Assembly (NCBI GenBank): GCA_018241025.1 | Contig: JAFEEQ010000003.1 | Span: 310,001 to 374,000, forward strand | Direction of reading: 5' to 3' | Length of the DNA: 64,000 nt | Source of the DNA: Pseudomonadota bacterium | GTDB taxonomy: Bacteria > Pseudomonadota > Alphaproteobacteria > Micropepsales > Micropepsaceae | Shown here: positions 1-10,230 of the stretch, in pieces | Numbering within the stretch: the stretch's first letter is position 1 | Layout: each line of letters starts with the position of its first letter | Notes under the pieces: generated by a model | What the model was told of the DNA's origin: nothing | The model's database searches: none | Seen by the model: the letters and a program-made list of their open reading frames with translations, nothing else | Program-made: the position numbers and the translations under genes

Positions 1-3000
1 GGCGGAAAGCCAGAAATCGCCGCCGGAGAGATCGACGCCATCGAGCGTGATGCCGCCATCAGGCGAAGACAGATAGGCGCCCCCACCGGCGGTCGTCACC
101 TGCAAGGTGCCGGCGGAGAAATGGAGCAGATAGTTGCTGTCGCCGATCGCGCCAGCCGTTGTCTCGAGCACGAGCGCATCGCCGGTGACGGCATGGACGC
201 CATAGCCGCCGATCGCGCCGGCCGTGATGGATACGTCACCACCTGCCGTATGGGTGCCGAATTCGGTCCCGTTGCCGATCCAGGCAGATTCGTCTTCGGT
301 CTCGCCACCGTTCAGGATGACGTCGCCGAGCGCCACGATGGTGATCGGGCCACCCTCGCCGCCGCGATAGCCGATCTGGGCATAGGCGTCGGTGCCCGCG
401 AACAGCGTCACATCGTTGGCGAAGATATGGGTCGCGCCGGCGCTGCCGACGGCGACGCTGGCTACGGCACCTTCGCCGCGGAGATAAAGATTGCCGCCAT
501 TGTTGCCGAAGACACCGTTGTCGCCGAAATGGGCGGCGTCCAGCGTGCTGCCGTCCCAGCCGGCTACGATGTTGAGCGTGCCGCTTCCGCTGTTCTGGAT
601 CGAGCCGTAGAGCAGAAGATTGCCGGCTGACAGGAGATTCAGCGTGTGGGTCGAGGAATAATCGATTGGCCCGCCGATGAGCGCGTTGGCGTCGGAGGCC
701 GTGATGCCGACCGTGACGTCGCCGCCGGTCAGATCCGTGCCGACATTGCTCCAGAACACATTGTCGGCGTCGAGATAGCCGGTCAGCAGAGTGACCGCGC
801 CGCTGAAGGTGCCGGTCGAGTAATTGCCGATCCAGGCGTTGGACTGGCCTTCGCCGACGGAGATCGTCGTCGTTCCGCCGACATTGACCGTGATGTCGCC
901 CGAGACCGTGGCACCGACGTCGCCGTTGAGCCCACCATTGCCGATCATCGCGAAGGCGGCTGCGGAGGCCCCACCGGACAGATTCAAGTCGTCGAGCGCA
1001 ACAATATTGATATTGCCGCTGCCGGCGCCGTGATAGCCGACCTGCGTGTAGAAGCCATTGGCGGAAACGATGTCGATCTCGCCGCCCAGCAAAGTCGTCG
1101 TGCCGCTCGCAGAGCCGACCGCGGCATTCTGGTTCTGGTCGATCTCAGTCGAAGATTCGCCGACCGTGTAGGTGTGATTGCCGCCGATATAAAGCGTTCC
1201 GCCCGACAGGCCATAAGCGCCGGCAGCCAGCAGGTCGGCCGCGGAGCCCACGGTATGGCCGTCCCATCCCGCGACCAGCGTGACCGCGCCGCTGCCGGAA
1301 TTCTGGATCGAACCGGTGACCTGGAGATTGCCGGCGCTGGCAAAGGTAAGGCTGTGTGCCGAGGTGTAGTTCAAGCCACCGATCGACAACGGCGCCGGGC
1401 TCGGATCGTAAAAGCCGATGAACACGTCGCCGCCGGTCGTGGCGCTGGTTCCGAGCGCGCCCTTGATGACGTTGGCGTAGAAGAAGCCCGAATGGGTCAG
1501 AACCGTGAGGTCGCCGGTCTCGCGGAAGCCGGACGCCGTCCGGTTGCCGAGCCAGCCCATGCTGCCGACGCTGCTGTCGATGAAGGTCGTATCGCCGGCG
1601 AAGAGATTGATGTCGCCGGTGACGTTTCCGGCAATGTCGGTACCGCCATTGCCGATCACGCTGCGATAACTGCCGTTATCGACATAGATGCTGCCGGTCG
1701 CGGTCACGTTGATATTGCCGCCACCGGCGCCGTGATAGCCGACCTGTGCGGCGGCATATTTGCCCTGCACCACCAGGCTGCCGGTGAAGATGTTCAGCTC
1801 GCCCGATGCGGTGCCGATGATCGAGTCGTTTCCGGCGGTCGGTCCGCCGACATAGACATAGGCGCCCGAATTTCCGAACACGCCTTCGCCGCCGAAATGC
1901 GCGGCATCGAGCGTGATGCCATCCCAGCCGGCGACGACGTTGATCGCGCCGGTGCCTGAATTCTGGACGCTGCCTGCGATCTCGACGTCACCGGTCGAGA
2001 GCAGGCTGAGCGTATGATCGCTGTCGAAGTCGAGCTGGCTGTCGATCCGGAGCGCGTCGCCGCCGGTCAGGCCGAGCGTGAAGTCGCCGTAGACGATGTC
2101 ATGCGCGATGATACCGCCGAGAACGCCGTAGGCGGGCTCGTAGATGCTGCCGGCAACGATGGTGACGTTGCCCGAGGTGACACCGCCCTGGTTGCCGATG
2201 CCGAGGAAGCTGGCGGGCGTCTCGTTGCCGGCACCGTGCTGGACCTGGGCGCAGTCGCAACCCTCGCCATTGTCGACAGCGAGCACGAGGGTACCCGCGC
2301 GCACGTCGATGTTGCCGGACACGGTACCACTGACCGAACCGTCGAGCGCGCCATTGCCGATCATGGCGGAGTATTGGTAGCCCGGTATGTCGAGTGCCGT
2401 AAGGGCGAGATAGCCCGTCGCCTTGACGTTGATGTCGCCAGTTCCGTTGCCGTGGAAGCCGAGTTGAACGTTTCCGTAATAGGCCGAGGCGGTGATGTTT
2501 TGTCCGAAGACGTTGAGCGTGCCGTGCGCGGTACCGACCGAGACGTCGCCGAAGGATTCGTAGCCGCCGATGAGGATCGACCCGCCATCGTGGCCGAAGA
2601 CGCCGGCATCGCCGAAATGCGCCGCATCGAGCGTGACGCCGTCCCAGCCGGCGACAAGGTTGATGTCGCCGGAGCCTTCGTTCTGGATGCTGCCGTAAAT
2701 GCCGATGCTCGATGTCGACAGGAATGACAGCGTGTGCGAGCTGTCGAAGTTCAGATTGTTGTAGAGTTGCAGGCCGTATTCGCTGTTGGTCACGCCGACC
2801 GTGACGTTGCCGCCATACAGATCGGATACCAGCATGTTGTTGAAGCCGTAGCCGTCATCGGTATGGATGTCGCCGGCGATCAGCGTGACGTTGCCGGTCG
2901 ACGGGGCATCGCCGATTCCCGAGCGATTGCCGATCCAGACATTGTCGGCGGGGCCTTCCTGTGCAACGGACGTACCGCCGCGCGGGACATTGTAGCCGCA

Positions 3001-3510
3001 CTCGATGCAGTCTTCGCCGCCACCGAGCAGGTAGAGAGAGCCGCCGGCGCGCACATAGACATCGCCCGTCGCGACACCCGCGGCCGTTCCATCGAACGAG
3101 CCGTTGCCGATCATCGCAGCGTGCGAACCGTAATAGGGATTTTCGCCGAGCAGGGTCACATCGTTCGTCGCGAGGACCGTGATATCGCCGCCGCCGGCAC
3201 CGTGATAGCCGAGCTGGACGTTGACGCCATATTCGGCATCGAGCGTGACATAGGCACCGGCCACGAACAGCCGGCCGCTCGCGCTGCCGACATAGATGTC
3301 GTTGCCTTCGCCGCCGAGATAGACCTCGCCTTCGTTGTTGCCGAACGCGTTTGCCGTGGTCGCGAGGTTCTCGATCGCCGTCGTGCCGTCCCAGCCGGCG
3401 ATCAGGTTGATCGCACCGCCACCCGACGCCTGCGTGTTCTGTATGCTCGCGTAAATATTGATGCTGCCTTCCGACAGCATCGACAACGAATGCGAGCTGG
3501 CGAAGACAAT
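1..3510 (-). repeat. Five imperfect repeat modules (about 220-250 codons) inside the TpsA exoprotein
   Basis: The hexapeptide VAGWDG recurs with its DNA near plus-strand positions 551, 1260, 1920, 2640 and 3389, a period of about 660-750 bases. Each module reads, in order, SIQNSGSG-like, VAGWDG, AHFGD/VFGNNGG-like, a GTASG-like word, VGYHGAGGG-like, IGNG, GDVTVG-like, then SSTHTLSLLS-like before the next SIQNSG. Copies differ throughout, so they are old repeats and not recent duplications. The array may continue beyond base 1. Confidence 0.8.
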
Positions 3511-4962
3511 CGGCGAATCGACCTCGATCAGGTTGCTCGCCTCAAGCTGGACATTTGTCGTGTTAAGCGCCGCGATGATCGTGTCGGGCGAAACGTAGTC
3601 GGTTTCGCCGGAGTCGGTTCCGAGACCGAGCGTGCCGTCGCCATTCAGACCGGTATTGCCGTCGCCGTAATTCGACACATAGATCGTGTCGGGATCGAGC
3701 AGCCAGGTTCCGGTCGCGCCTTTCGGTGCGCGGGTATCGACTGTCGTGGTGCTGCGGACGTTCAGGGAATGACCGGAAGTCTCGACCGTTCCGCCATTGC
3801 CGCCCTCGGAACCGCCGCGCGCGCTGATGGCTGCGCCGACATCGGTGCGGCCGCCGGACCAGACCACGACCGTGCCGCCGTCGCCTTTCTTGGTCGCATC
3901 GGCCTTGATCGTTGCCGCACCGACCGTGACGTTCGCCGCAGGCGCAACGCTGCCGTCACCATGCAAACCGCCGCCGATCTTCACCGTGCCGCCGCCGGCC
4001 GAACCGGACGCGTCGATCGTCGTCCCGTCGGCGACCGCCACATTGCGGCCGGTGACGGTGACCGTGCCGCCGGTCTCCCCCGAACCCTTGCCCGATACGT
4101 CGATCGTGCCGCCGACATTCACATCGCCGTCGCCGCCATCGAGGATGACGGTGCCGTTCTGATCGACCTTGGCGCTGGTCGCCGAGATCATGCCGGTGTT
4201 GTTGACCACCGCGTCGGTGACGGCCTGTGCGGCGCGCGCCGTCATCACGACCTGGCCGCCCGCGGCCTTGATCGTGCCGGAGTTGGTCACACCGGGTTTG
4301 CCGCTGTCAGGCTGCTGAGCCGGCTGCGTAATCTGATATTTGAGCAGGCCGTCGCCGTTGAAGTCGACGGTGAAGGCCGATGCACCACCGAGGACGACCG
4401 TGCCGGTGTTCGCGACGATGAGGCCCTGGTTCTCGACGCGCGAGCCCGACAGCACGACCGAGCCGCCATTGCGCGTCTTGATCGTGCCCTGATTGACGAC
4501 AGCGGCGCCGGTTCCCGTCTTGAAGACATAGGAGCCGTTCAGGAAGTCCTGGTTGTCGATGTCCGAGGTCGTGGCGATGAGGCTGCCGACATTGATCTGC
4601 GAGCCCTTGCCGAACATGATGCCGTTGCCGTTGATCAGCCAGACATTGCCGTTCGCGAGCAGGTTTCCGTAGATGGTCGACGGCGCCGAGCCGACGACGC
4701 GGTTCAGGGTGAAGGAATTCACGCCGGGCTGATCGAAGCGGACGGTGCCGCCCGCGGCGATCGAGAAGCTGTCCCAGTTGATGACCGCTTTGTTGGTGGT
4801 CTGGTTGATGACCGTCGTGACGCCGTTGCTGGTTATCGTGGCCGAACCGCCGATCACGACGCCGCCGGTCGGATCCGCCTTGGCCGGAAGCATGCCGACC
4901 GCGCAGAGGCAGCTGGTTCCGAGTAGCAGTGTCCGGACAATGGCTGAGCTGGTCTTGTTCAT
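1..4962 (-). CDS. Two-partner secretion exoprotein (TpsA, filamentous haemagglutinin family), C-terminus beyond window
   Basis: The frame is open from an ATG at 4962 to base 1, giving 1654 codons with no stop, so the protein is longer than shown. Residues 1-29 are a signal peptide ending in PAKA. Residues about 30-150 form the TPS (haemagglutination-activity) domain, with NGNVWLINGNGIMFG resembling its NPNGI signature. A Gly/Thr/Val-rich stretch follows, then from about residue 490 large imperfect repeats built round the words SIQNSGSG, VAGWDG, VGYHGAGGG and IGNG. TpsA proteins are secreted beta-helix adhesins or similar surface proteins. The transporter gene ends 12 bases upstream, so the two form one operon. 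The ligand and the processing of the protein cannot be read from the sequence. Confidence 0.9.
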   Translation of the reverse strand, partial: MNKTSSAIVRTLLLGTSCLCAVGMLPAKADPTGGVVIGGSATITSNGVTTVINQTTNKAVINWDSFSIAAGGTVRFDQPGVNSFTLNRVVGSAPSTIYGNLLANGNVWLINGNGIMFGKGSQINVGSLIATTSDIDNQDFLNGSYVFKTGTGAAVVNQGTIKTRNGGSVVLSGSRVENQGLIVANTGTVVLGGASAFTVDFNGDGLLKYQITQPAQQPDSGKPGVTNSGTIKAAGGQVVMTARAAQAVTDAVVNNTGMISATSAKVDQNGTVILDGGDGDVNVGGTIDVSGKGSGETGGTVTVTGRNVAVADGTTIDASGSAGGGTVKIGGGLHGDGSVAPAANVTVGAATIKADATKKGDGGTVVVWSGGRTDVGAAISARGGSEGGNGGTVETSGHSLNVRSTTTVDTRAPKGATGTWLLDPDTIYVSNYGDGNTGLNGDGTLGLGTDSGETDYVSPDTIIAALNTTNVQLEASNLIEVDSPIVFASSHSLSMLSEGSINIYASIQNTQASGGGAINLIAGWDGTTAIENLATTANAFGNNEGEVYLGGEGNDIYVGSASGRLFVAGAYVTLDAEYGVNVQLGYHGAGGGDITVLATNDVTLLGENPYYGSHAAMIGNGSFDGTAAGVATGDVYVRAGGSLYLLGGGEDCIECGYNVPRGGTSVAQEGPADNVWIGNRSGIGDAPSTGNVTLIAGDIHTDDGYGFNNMLVSDLYGGNVTVGVTNSEYGLQLYNNLNFDSSHTLSFLSTSSIGIYGSIQNEGSGDINLVAGWDGVTLDAAHFGDAGVFGHDGGSILIGGYESFGDVSVGTAHGTLNVFGQNITASAYYGNVQLGFHGNGTGDINVKATGYLALTALDIPGYQYSAMIGNGALDGSVSGTVSGNIDVRAGTLVLAVDNGEGCDCAQVQHGAGNETPASFLGIGNQGGVTSGNVTIVAGSIYEPAYGVLGGIIAHDIVYGDFTLGLTGGDALRIDSQLDFDSDHTLSLLSTGDVEIAGSVQNSGTGAINVVAGWDGITLDAAHFGGEGVFGNSGAYVYVGGPTAGNDSIIGTASGELNIFTGSLVVQGKYAAAQVGYHGAGGGNINVTATGSIYVDNGSYRSVIGNGGTDIAGNVTGDINLFAGDTTFIDSSVGSMGWLGNRTASGFRETGDLTVLTHSGFFYANVIKGALGTSATTGGDVFIGFYDPSPAPLSIGGLNYTSAHSLTFASAGNLQVTGSIQNSGSGAVTLVAGWDGHTVGSAADLLAAGAYGLSGGTLYIGGNHTYTVGESSTEIDQNQNAAVGSASGTTTLLGGEIDIVSANGFYTQVGYHGAGSGNINIVALDDLNLSGGASAAAFAMIGNGGLNGDVGATVSGDITVNVGGTTTISVGEGQSNAWIGNYSTGTFSGAVTLLTGYLDADNVFWSNVGTDLTGGDVTVGITASDANALIGGPIDYSSTHTLNLLSAGNLLLYGSIQNSGSGTLNIVAGWDGSTLDAAHFGDNGVFGNNGGNLYLRGEGAVASVAVGSAGATHIFANDVTLFAGTDAYAQIGYRGGEGGPITIVALGDVILNGGETEDESAWIGNGTEFGTHTAGGDVSITAGAIGGYGVHAVTGDALVLETTAGAIGDSNYLLHFSAGTLQVTTAGGGAYLSSPDGGITLDGVDLSGGDFWLSA

Positions 4963-4974
4963 GGCCGTGTCCCG

Positions 4975-6711
4975 CTAGAAGCGTACTGCGAGGTCGAGGA
5001 GCACTTTGGTGGCCTTGCCACCGGCATCGCTGCCGGGCACGGCGTGAAGCATCTGCGATCCTTCGATCGCACCGGTGATATCGTAGGGCAGCCAGAAGCG
5101 GATACCGCCACCGACCGAGTCGATGTTCTGGTCCTTGAGCGTTCCGGTCGGGTCGAAGCGGTACCAGGTCTGCGCCGCGTCGAAATAGAGATAGGGCTGG
5201 ATCGCCTTCACGAAGCTGTCCTGGAAGCGCCAGTCGTAACGCAGTTCGGCCGAGCCGCCGAGGCCGTGATCGCCGGTGATCGCGCCGGGATCGTAGCCGC
5301 GGCCGATCTGGTTGCCGCCGAAGGCGATCTGCTCGCCGGTGATCAGGCGCGAGAAGGAATACTGGCCCTGGGCGCTGAACAGCGCGCTGAAATTGCCACC
5401 GAGCGGCAGGCCGAGGCGCGAGAACAGCGCGACCTTTGTGAAGTCGAACTGGGCACCGACGCGCGAGGCGAAGAGATCGCCGTTATGCGTCGCGCCGAGA
5501 ATGGGCAAACCTTGGGCGACGTCGAAGGTGAGCGTCCAGATTCCCGAGGTGCCGAATATGCCGTTGCTCTGATAGCTGCCGCCGATATCGAGCACGCGCC
5601 ACTGATCATGGCTGATTTTCACCGAGGGCGAGCCGGCGAAGATGTCGGCCTGCTGGAAGGTGAACCCGCCGTCGAGCAGGAGCGTTTCCGAGCGGCTGCG
5701 GATGAGCGGCAGGGTGAGGCGCGGGCCGACGGCGTAGCTGTCGGTCAGGATGTCGGCAAAGCTGAGCGTCGAGCCCGGCTCGCCATGGGTGATGCTGGCA
5801 TTCAGGCTGCCGATAAGACCGCCATTGCCGATGAGCGTGCGGTAACGGACCGAACCCGCGACCTGCTCGAATGAGGACGGCGAGACCGTGACCGAAGCAG
5901 CAAGCTGATCGGCGCCGAAAATCGAATTGAACTCGACATCGCCGGCGACGGTCCAGATTCCGGAGAAGCGCGAGCCGCGATTGTCGACTGCAAGGCCGCC
6001 CGTGACCGGCGGCTGGGCGATATCGACCACAAGATCGGAGGCGCCGGGCGTATCGGGAGATGGGCGCAGAACGCCGGTCGCGGCGACGCCGGGAATGTCG
6101 TTGGAGAGCAGCAGGCCGCGCTCAATGGTCGATGTCGTCAGCGGCTTTTCGATGCGCGTGCGGCGCAGATAGTTGCGGACGTAGTCGCGGGTGCGGCTGT
6201 CGCCGCCCTGCACCGTGACATTGCCGATATGACCTTCGACGACATTGATGGTGAAGATGCCGTCATTGACCCGCTGCGGCGGAACATAGGCGCGGACAAG
6301 CAGATAGCCCTGCTCGCGATAATCGCGTTCGATCTCGTCGGCGACGTTCAGCAGATCGGCGAGCGAGAACATCTTGCCCGCGAGTTCGGGCTTCACCGAA
6401 TAGACGCCATTTCCAGTTGGGCTGGATTGCAGGATCGCGAAGTCGTGCAGGCGCAGATGGTTCGCACCGACGATGCGGACTTCCTTGACCTTGAAACGCA
6501 CTTCGTCGACCGCACGCGGCACCGGAGAGCGATGCGTCGAGACGATCGAGAAATCGAAATCGGGCTGCGGCGGCGGAACGGTCTCCGGACCTGTGCGATC
6601 GTCACGGCCGGGCGTCACGGCGCCGGGCAGCACCTGGGCGTAGGCGGGCAGCGCGGCACTCATCATGAGTCCGAGCGCGGCAATCCCGTGAAGTCGACGC
6701 CGTATCTGCAA
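4975..6711 (-). CDS. ShlB/FhaC/HecB-family outer-membrane transporter (TpsB)
   Basis: This is the secretion partner of the adjacent TpsA. A signal peptide (QIRRRLHGIAALGLMMSAA, cleavage near AYAQ) is followed by a proline-rich linker, a POTRA domain starting at FKVKEVRIVGANHL, a second periplasmic segment (GYLLVRAYVPPQRV), and a long beta-barrel region ending in an aromatic residue (LAVRF). I chose the TTG at 6711 (578 aa) because GGGGGA lies 6 bases before it and the signal peptide starts there. The longer frame from ATG 6822 adds a Cys/Arg-rich leader that does not look like a signal sequence and lies inside a likely promoter. The start is less sure than the identity. Confidence 0.9.
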   Translation of the reverse strand: MQIRRRLHGIAALGLMMSAALPAYAQVLPGAVTPGRDDRTGPETVPPPQPDFDFSIVSTHRSPVPRAVDEVRFKVKEVRIVGANHLRLHDFAILQSSPTGNGVYSVKPELAGKMFSLADLLNVADEIERDYREQGYLLVRAYVPPQRVNDGIFTINVVEGHIGNVTVQGGDSRTRDYVRNYLRRTRIEKPLTTSTIERGLLLSNDIPGVAATGVLRPSPDTPGASDLVVDIAQPPVTGGLAVDNRGSRFSGIWTVAGDVEFNSIFGADQLAASVTVSPSSFEQVAGSVRYRTLIGNGGLIGSLNASITHGEPGSTLSFADILTDSYAVGPRLTLPLIRSRSETLLLDGGFTFQQADIFAGSPSVKISHDQWRVLDIGGSYQSNGIFGTSGIWTLTFDVAQGLPILGATHNGDLFASRVGAQFDFTKVALFSRLGLPLGGNFSALFSAQGQYSFSRLITGEQIAFGGNQIGRGYDPGAITGDHGLGGSAELRYDWRFQDSFVKAIQPYLYFDAAQTWYRFDPTGTLKDQNIDSVGGGIRFWLPYDITGAIEGSQMLHAVPGSDAGGKATKVLLDLAVRF

Positions 6712-6794
6712 TGGAAGTCCCCCGACCCGCCCAAGTAAAAATACGCAGACAGAGCTGCAAGGCCCATGCCGCCGACAACAAAGCTTAACGGCGC

Positions 6795-6822
6795 ACTGTA
6801 GCGAAAATCCGCGCCGAAACAA
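6795..6822 (-). promoter_or_regulatory. Candidate sigma-70 promoter for the TpsB-TpsA operon
   Basis: Read on the minus strand, TTGTTT (6822-6817) and TACAGT (6800-6795) are separated by 16 bases in an AT-richer patch. Transcription would start near 6788, leaving a leader of about 75 bases to the TTG start codon at 6711. Prediction from sequence only. Confidence 0.4.
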
Positions 6823-6930
6823 TTACATAGTAAGAAGACCTAGCGGATTTGTCCGATTTATGGCGGCCGAGGGATCGCGGTGCGGGCAGCCCCGGGGCAC
6901 GCTCAATTTCCGGTCGTGACGGCAGAAACA

Positions 6931-9618
6931 TTAACTGGGCAAGCAGCTTAAGAGCCGGGCAACCTCGGTCGCATTTCGCTCCTGGATCATCGTCCGATGG
7001 GTGCCGCCGACACGGTGGATCGCCAGCGTACGGCAATACCGGCGCCAGATCCGAGCCGGCGGCGCCATCATGGGATCGGCGGTCTCCGTCAGAATCAACT
7101 GAACCGGCGCGGCATAGCGGGATGGCCGATAGCGGGACACTGCAAAGAGCGTGGAGTCGTGCACGGCCTGCAGTGCTGGCGGCAGGCGAGCCGGGGCCGG
7201 CGTCGGAGGCAGGGCCTTCCCGGCAAGGCGCCAGCCGACGCTCCGGATAAATCGCATAAGCGATTGACTGATATGAGAAATCTTATCGCGTCCGGACAGA
7301 GTCAGGGCCTTGGATAGCGAGCGCCGGGCACGGCGGGCGATGAGGCTAAGCCAGATCGAGAGCGGCCATTGGCGGGCATTGGTCTGGGTGTCGATCAGGG
7401 TCAGGGCGGCGGGCGGCGCCCCAGCCGCGGTGAGCAACTGCGCCATTTCGAACGCAATCAGTCCGCCGGAGGAATAGCCGGCTAGACGGAGGGCGCCATC
7501 GGGATGGATTGCACGGATGGCGGCGAGATAGTCGGCGGCCATGGCGGGCACCGAGCGGGTCGGCGCTTCACGGCCATCGAGACCACGGGCCTGCAGCGCG
7601 TAGACCGGACCTTCGACCTGACGGCCGACCGTGAAAAGCTCCATCACATTGCCGCCGACGCCGTGGACGATGAAGAGCGGCAGACCTTCGCCGTCCTTGA
7701 TCTTCACCAGCGGCGAGAAAGCCGGCTCCTCGCCGCTTTCGAGCGCCGCGGCGAAACGGGCGATGGTGGGTGCGTCGTAGATCAGCGTGACCGGCAGGGA
7801 TCGGCCGAAGGCGTCTTCGACGGCGAACATCAGTTCGAGCGTCATCAGCGAGTCGCCGCCTAGGTCGAAGAAATCGTCGTCGCGGCCGATGGCGTCGCGG
7901 CCGAGCACACCGCGCCAGATCGCGGCAACCTGGGCTTCGGTTTCGCCCTGGGGCGCAGCGCTTTCCGCGACCGGTTTGACGAGTTCTGTCTGCTGGAATT
8001 CTTCGTCGCGCGCGGCGAGGGCCTTCATGTCGAGCTTTGCGCTGGCAAGGCGCGGAATGGCGTCGACGACATGGACGCGCTGAGGCTGAAGCGGCGGCGG
8101 CAACTTGTCCTTGAGCGCGGCCTTGAGCGCCACCGGATCGGCGTCGCCACAGACATAGGCAATGAGCCACCACTGGCGGCCGACCTGGCGCGGGAAGACA
8201 GCGGCATCGTGCACCCCGGGCTCGCGCCGCAGCGCGGCTTCGAGTTCGGCGGGTTCGACACGCTGGCCGCGGATCTTGAGCTGGCGGTCCTTGCGGCCGA
8301 TGAGATCGATCATGCCGTCTTCGCGCAGGCGCACGAGATCGCCGGTGCGCAGGATGCGGCAGGCCGGATCGTTCGGATCGGCAGGAAAATCCTTGCTGTC
8401 GAGCGCGCAGTTCGACCAGCGACCGAGTGCGACATAAGGGCTGCGGATGACGAGTTCGCCTTCTTCGCCTGGCGCGACCGGCTCGCCATCCTCGCCCAGA
8501 ATGCCGAGCGCATTGCCGGCGAGCGGATAGCCGAGCGGGATGCGGCTGCCTTCCGCGGGGAAGTCGCGCGGCACGAACCACTGCATGATCGGCGCCTCGG
8601 TCGAGGAATAGCCGAGCTCGATGCGGCAATCGAATGGCAACCAGGCGCGCAGGTCTTCGACATCGCTCCACAGCACCGCTTCACCGCCGACGCGGACGAC
8701 GCGCAGGCTCTGCGGCGCCGGGCCGGCGCCGAGCTGCATCAGCGAGCGCAGCAAGGCCGGCACCGCATAGACCATGGTGATCCCGCCGTCGCGCATGCGT
8801 TCGAGGATGGCGCGAGCGCCGGCGCGTTGGACATCGATCAGATGCAGAGTGGCGCCGGTGAGGAGCGCCGTCAGGCGTTCGCGCAAGCCAGCGATGGTGC
8901 ATTCGGAGCTGAGCGGCAGGAAAGCGTCGTGTTCGTCGATATGGGCGGCGTTGACGTATTGCTCGACCCGGCGGCTGAGGGCGCGCTGCGAATTCACGAT
9001 GCCCTTGGGCTTGCCCGTGCTGCCGGACGTGAAGAGCACGAGGGCGGGGGCGTCGACATCGGGGTTCGGTTCCGCCGCAGCGTGTGACGCGTTCGGCTGC
9101 GAAAGATCGATACGGCGCACGCCGTCGGGGACGAGGTCTTGGGATTCCGGATCGTCGAAGCGGCCGATCACGGCTGCCATCTTCGATTCACCCATCACAT
9201 CCTGGAGCCAGGCGCGGGGATAGTGCAGGTCGAGCGGGACAAACATCCGGCCGGCTGCGAAACAGGCGAGCATCGCGATCGGGAAATCGAGCGAGGCCGG
9301 AAGCAGGATGCCGACGAGTTCGCCTTGCGCCGTCTCGGCCGCGATCAAAGCGGCGAGCGCCATGACGGCATCGCGTGCCTGTCGGTAGGTGACGCCCGTT
9401 TGGCCGTCATGGATGGCGACGCGTTCGGGATGGATCTGCGCGATCCTTGCAAAGCGTTCGGCGATGGGACGCGAGAGATCGGCGTCCGCGAAGGGCGCAA
9501 AAGAACGATCCACCGGACCGTTCCAGTCCAATGCGTAGTTCGAGCCGTTCAGCCAGGGCTGGGTGAAACGGTGCAGCACGGTCCCTCGACTTCCGCCATC
9601 CCGACACGGGACAGGCAC
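6931..9618 (-). CDS. Stand-alone NRPS-like enzyme, adenylation-PCP-thioesterase (A-T-TE)
   Basis: The adenylation domain spans about residues 50-530, with A3 [12 protein letters not shown] (195-206), the GYSSTEAP loop, RTGDLVR and the catalytic-lysine loop SAKLDMK. The carrier domain has LGGDSL with Ser590 for phosphopantetheine. The thioesterase has GYSSG (nucleophile Ser716) and a late GGTH histidine. There is no condensation domain. At core A4 the sequence is FLPLSSECT, without the Asp that normally holds the substrate amino group, so an alpha-keto or aryl acid is a likelier substrate. A-T-TE enzymes such as atromentin and ralfuranone synthetases use aryl-pyruvates. GTG 9618 is the longest start; GTG 9579, behind GAGGG, is an alternative. 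Confidence 0.85.
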   Translation of the reverse strand: MPVPCRDGGSRGTVLHRFTQPWLNGSNYALDWNGPVDRSFAPFADADLSRPIAERFARIAQIHPERVAIHDGQTGVTYRQARDAVMALAALIAAETAQGELVGILLPASLDFPIAMLACFAAGRMFVPLDLHYPRAWLQDVMGESKMAAVIGRFDDPESQDLVPDGVRRIDLSQPNASHAAAEPNPDVDAPALVLFTSGSTGKPKGIVNSQRALSRRVEQYVNAAHIDEHDAFLPLSSECTIAGLRERLTALLTGATLHLIDVQRAGARAILERMRDGGITMVYAVPALLRSLMQLGAGPAPQSLRVVRVGGEAVLWSDVEDLRAWLPFDCRIELGYSSTEAPIMQWFVPRDFPAEGSRIPLGYPLAGNALGILGEDGEPVAPGEEGELVIRSPYVALGRWSNCALDSKDFPADPNDPACRILRTGDLVRLREDGMIDLIGRKDRQLKIRGQRVEPAELEAALRREPGVHDAAVFPRQVGRQWWLIAYVCGDADPVALKAALKDKLPPPLQPQRVHVVDAIPRLASAKLDMKALAARDEEFQQTELVKPVAESAAPQGETEAQVAAIWRGVLGRDAIGRDDDFFDLGGDSLMTLELMFAVEDAFGRSLPVTLIYDAPTIARFAAALESGEEPAFSPLVKIKDGEGLPLFIVHGVGGNVMELFTVGRQVEGPVYALQARGLDGREAPTRSVPAMAADYLAAIRAIHPDGALRLAGYSSGGLIAFEMAQLLTAAGAPPAALTLIDTQTNARQWPLSIWLSLIARRARRSLSKALTLSGRDKISHISQSLMRFIRSVGWRLAGKALPPTPAPARLPPALQAVHDSTLFAVSRYRPSRYAAPVQLILTETADPMMAPPARIWRRYCRTLAIHRVGGTHRTMIQERNATEVARLLSCLPS

Positions 9619-9704
9619 GCCTTATGCACCGCCAGCGATGCACAAATCGTTCCCGACCTGGCCGGCGTCTCGCCGTGCCGCTTTGGGACACGCGGAGGAT
9701 CACC

Positions 9705-10151
9705 ATGCTCCATCTCGATACAGCGACGCTGGCGACTGTGCCGGCAAATGACAGCGAGCATACCCTGCCCTATCTTTTTCCGGCCGAGCAGCCCTTCCCC
9801 AAGCTCATCGGACTGACCATCACCCACGCCTCCAAGGAGCGCATCGCGGCGCGGCTGGATGCGCGCAACGAGCTCTGCCGGTCGGGCAATACGCTGCATG
9901 GCGGCGCAATCATGTCGCTGGCCGACATCATCGCTTCCTGCGGTGCCTATCTGAATCTGCCCGAAGGCGCGAAGACCACGACCATCGAGAGCAAGACCAA
10001 CTTCATCGGCGCCCCGAAGGAAGGCGCGCCGATCTTCGCAGTGTCGGTGCCGCTGCACGTCGGCAAGCGCAGCTCGGTCTGGCAGACGACGGTGACCCGC
10101 GAGGACGGCAAGCTGGTCGCGATGGTGATCCAGACACAGATGGTGATCTGA
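9705..10151 (+). CDS. PaaI-family hotdog acyl-CoA thioesterase
   Basis: A 148-residue protein with the single-hotdog-domain pattern: NTLHGGAIMSLADI holds the catalytic helix region, and SKTNFIGAP lies on the following strand. Relatives hydrolyse acyl- or aryl-CoA thioesters in the cytoplasm. ATG 9705 is chosen because GGAGGA sits 5 bases before it; an upstream in-frame ATG at 9624 would add a basic leader without a ribosome site. It is divergent from the NRPS-like gene, so the two could share a control region. A functional link is conceivable but not shown. Confidence 0.85.
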   Translation: MLHLDTATLATVPANDSEHTLPYLFPAEQPFPKLIGLTITHASKERIAARLDARNELCRSGNTLHGGAIMSLADIIASCGAYLNLPEGAKTTTIESKTNFIGAPKEGAPIFAVSVPLHVGKRSSVWQTTVTREDGKLVAMVIQTQMVI

Positions 10152-10230
10152 CCGCGCATCTACCCCAAAGGGAGGGTTGAACGATCGTTCGATCCTCTTA
10201 CTCTCTCCGGCTTATCGTCGGAGATTCCGC

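Noticed and set aside
1..3510. CRISPR-like or short tandem DNA repeats
   Set aside because: The repeats are long, diverged and in coding frame, with no constant spacer or direct repeat units.
121..4926. Long plus-strand open frames (up to 730 codons) opposite the TpsA gene
   Set aside because: They lack ribosome sites and their composition is the antisense of Gly/Ala/Val-rich repeats. The minus frame has a signal peptide, TPS domain and operon partner.
4975..6822. TpsB start at ATG 6822
   Set aside because: It adds a Cys/Arg-rich leader before the signal peptide and overlaps the likely promoter; TTG 6711 has GGGGGA at 6 bases.
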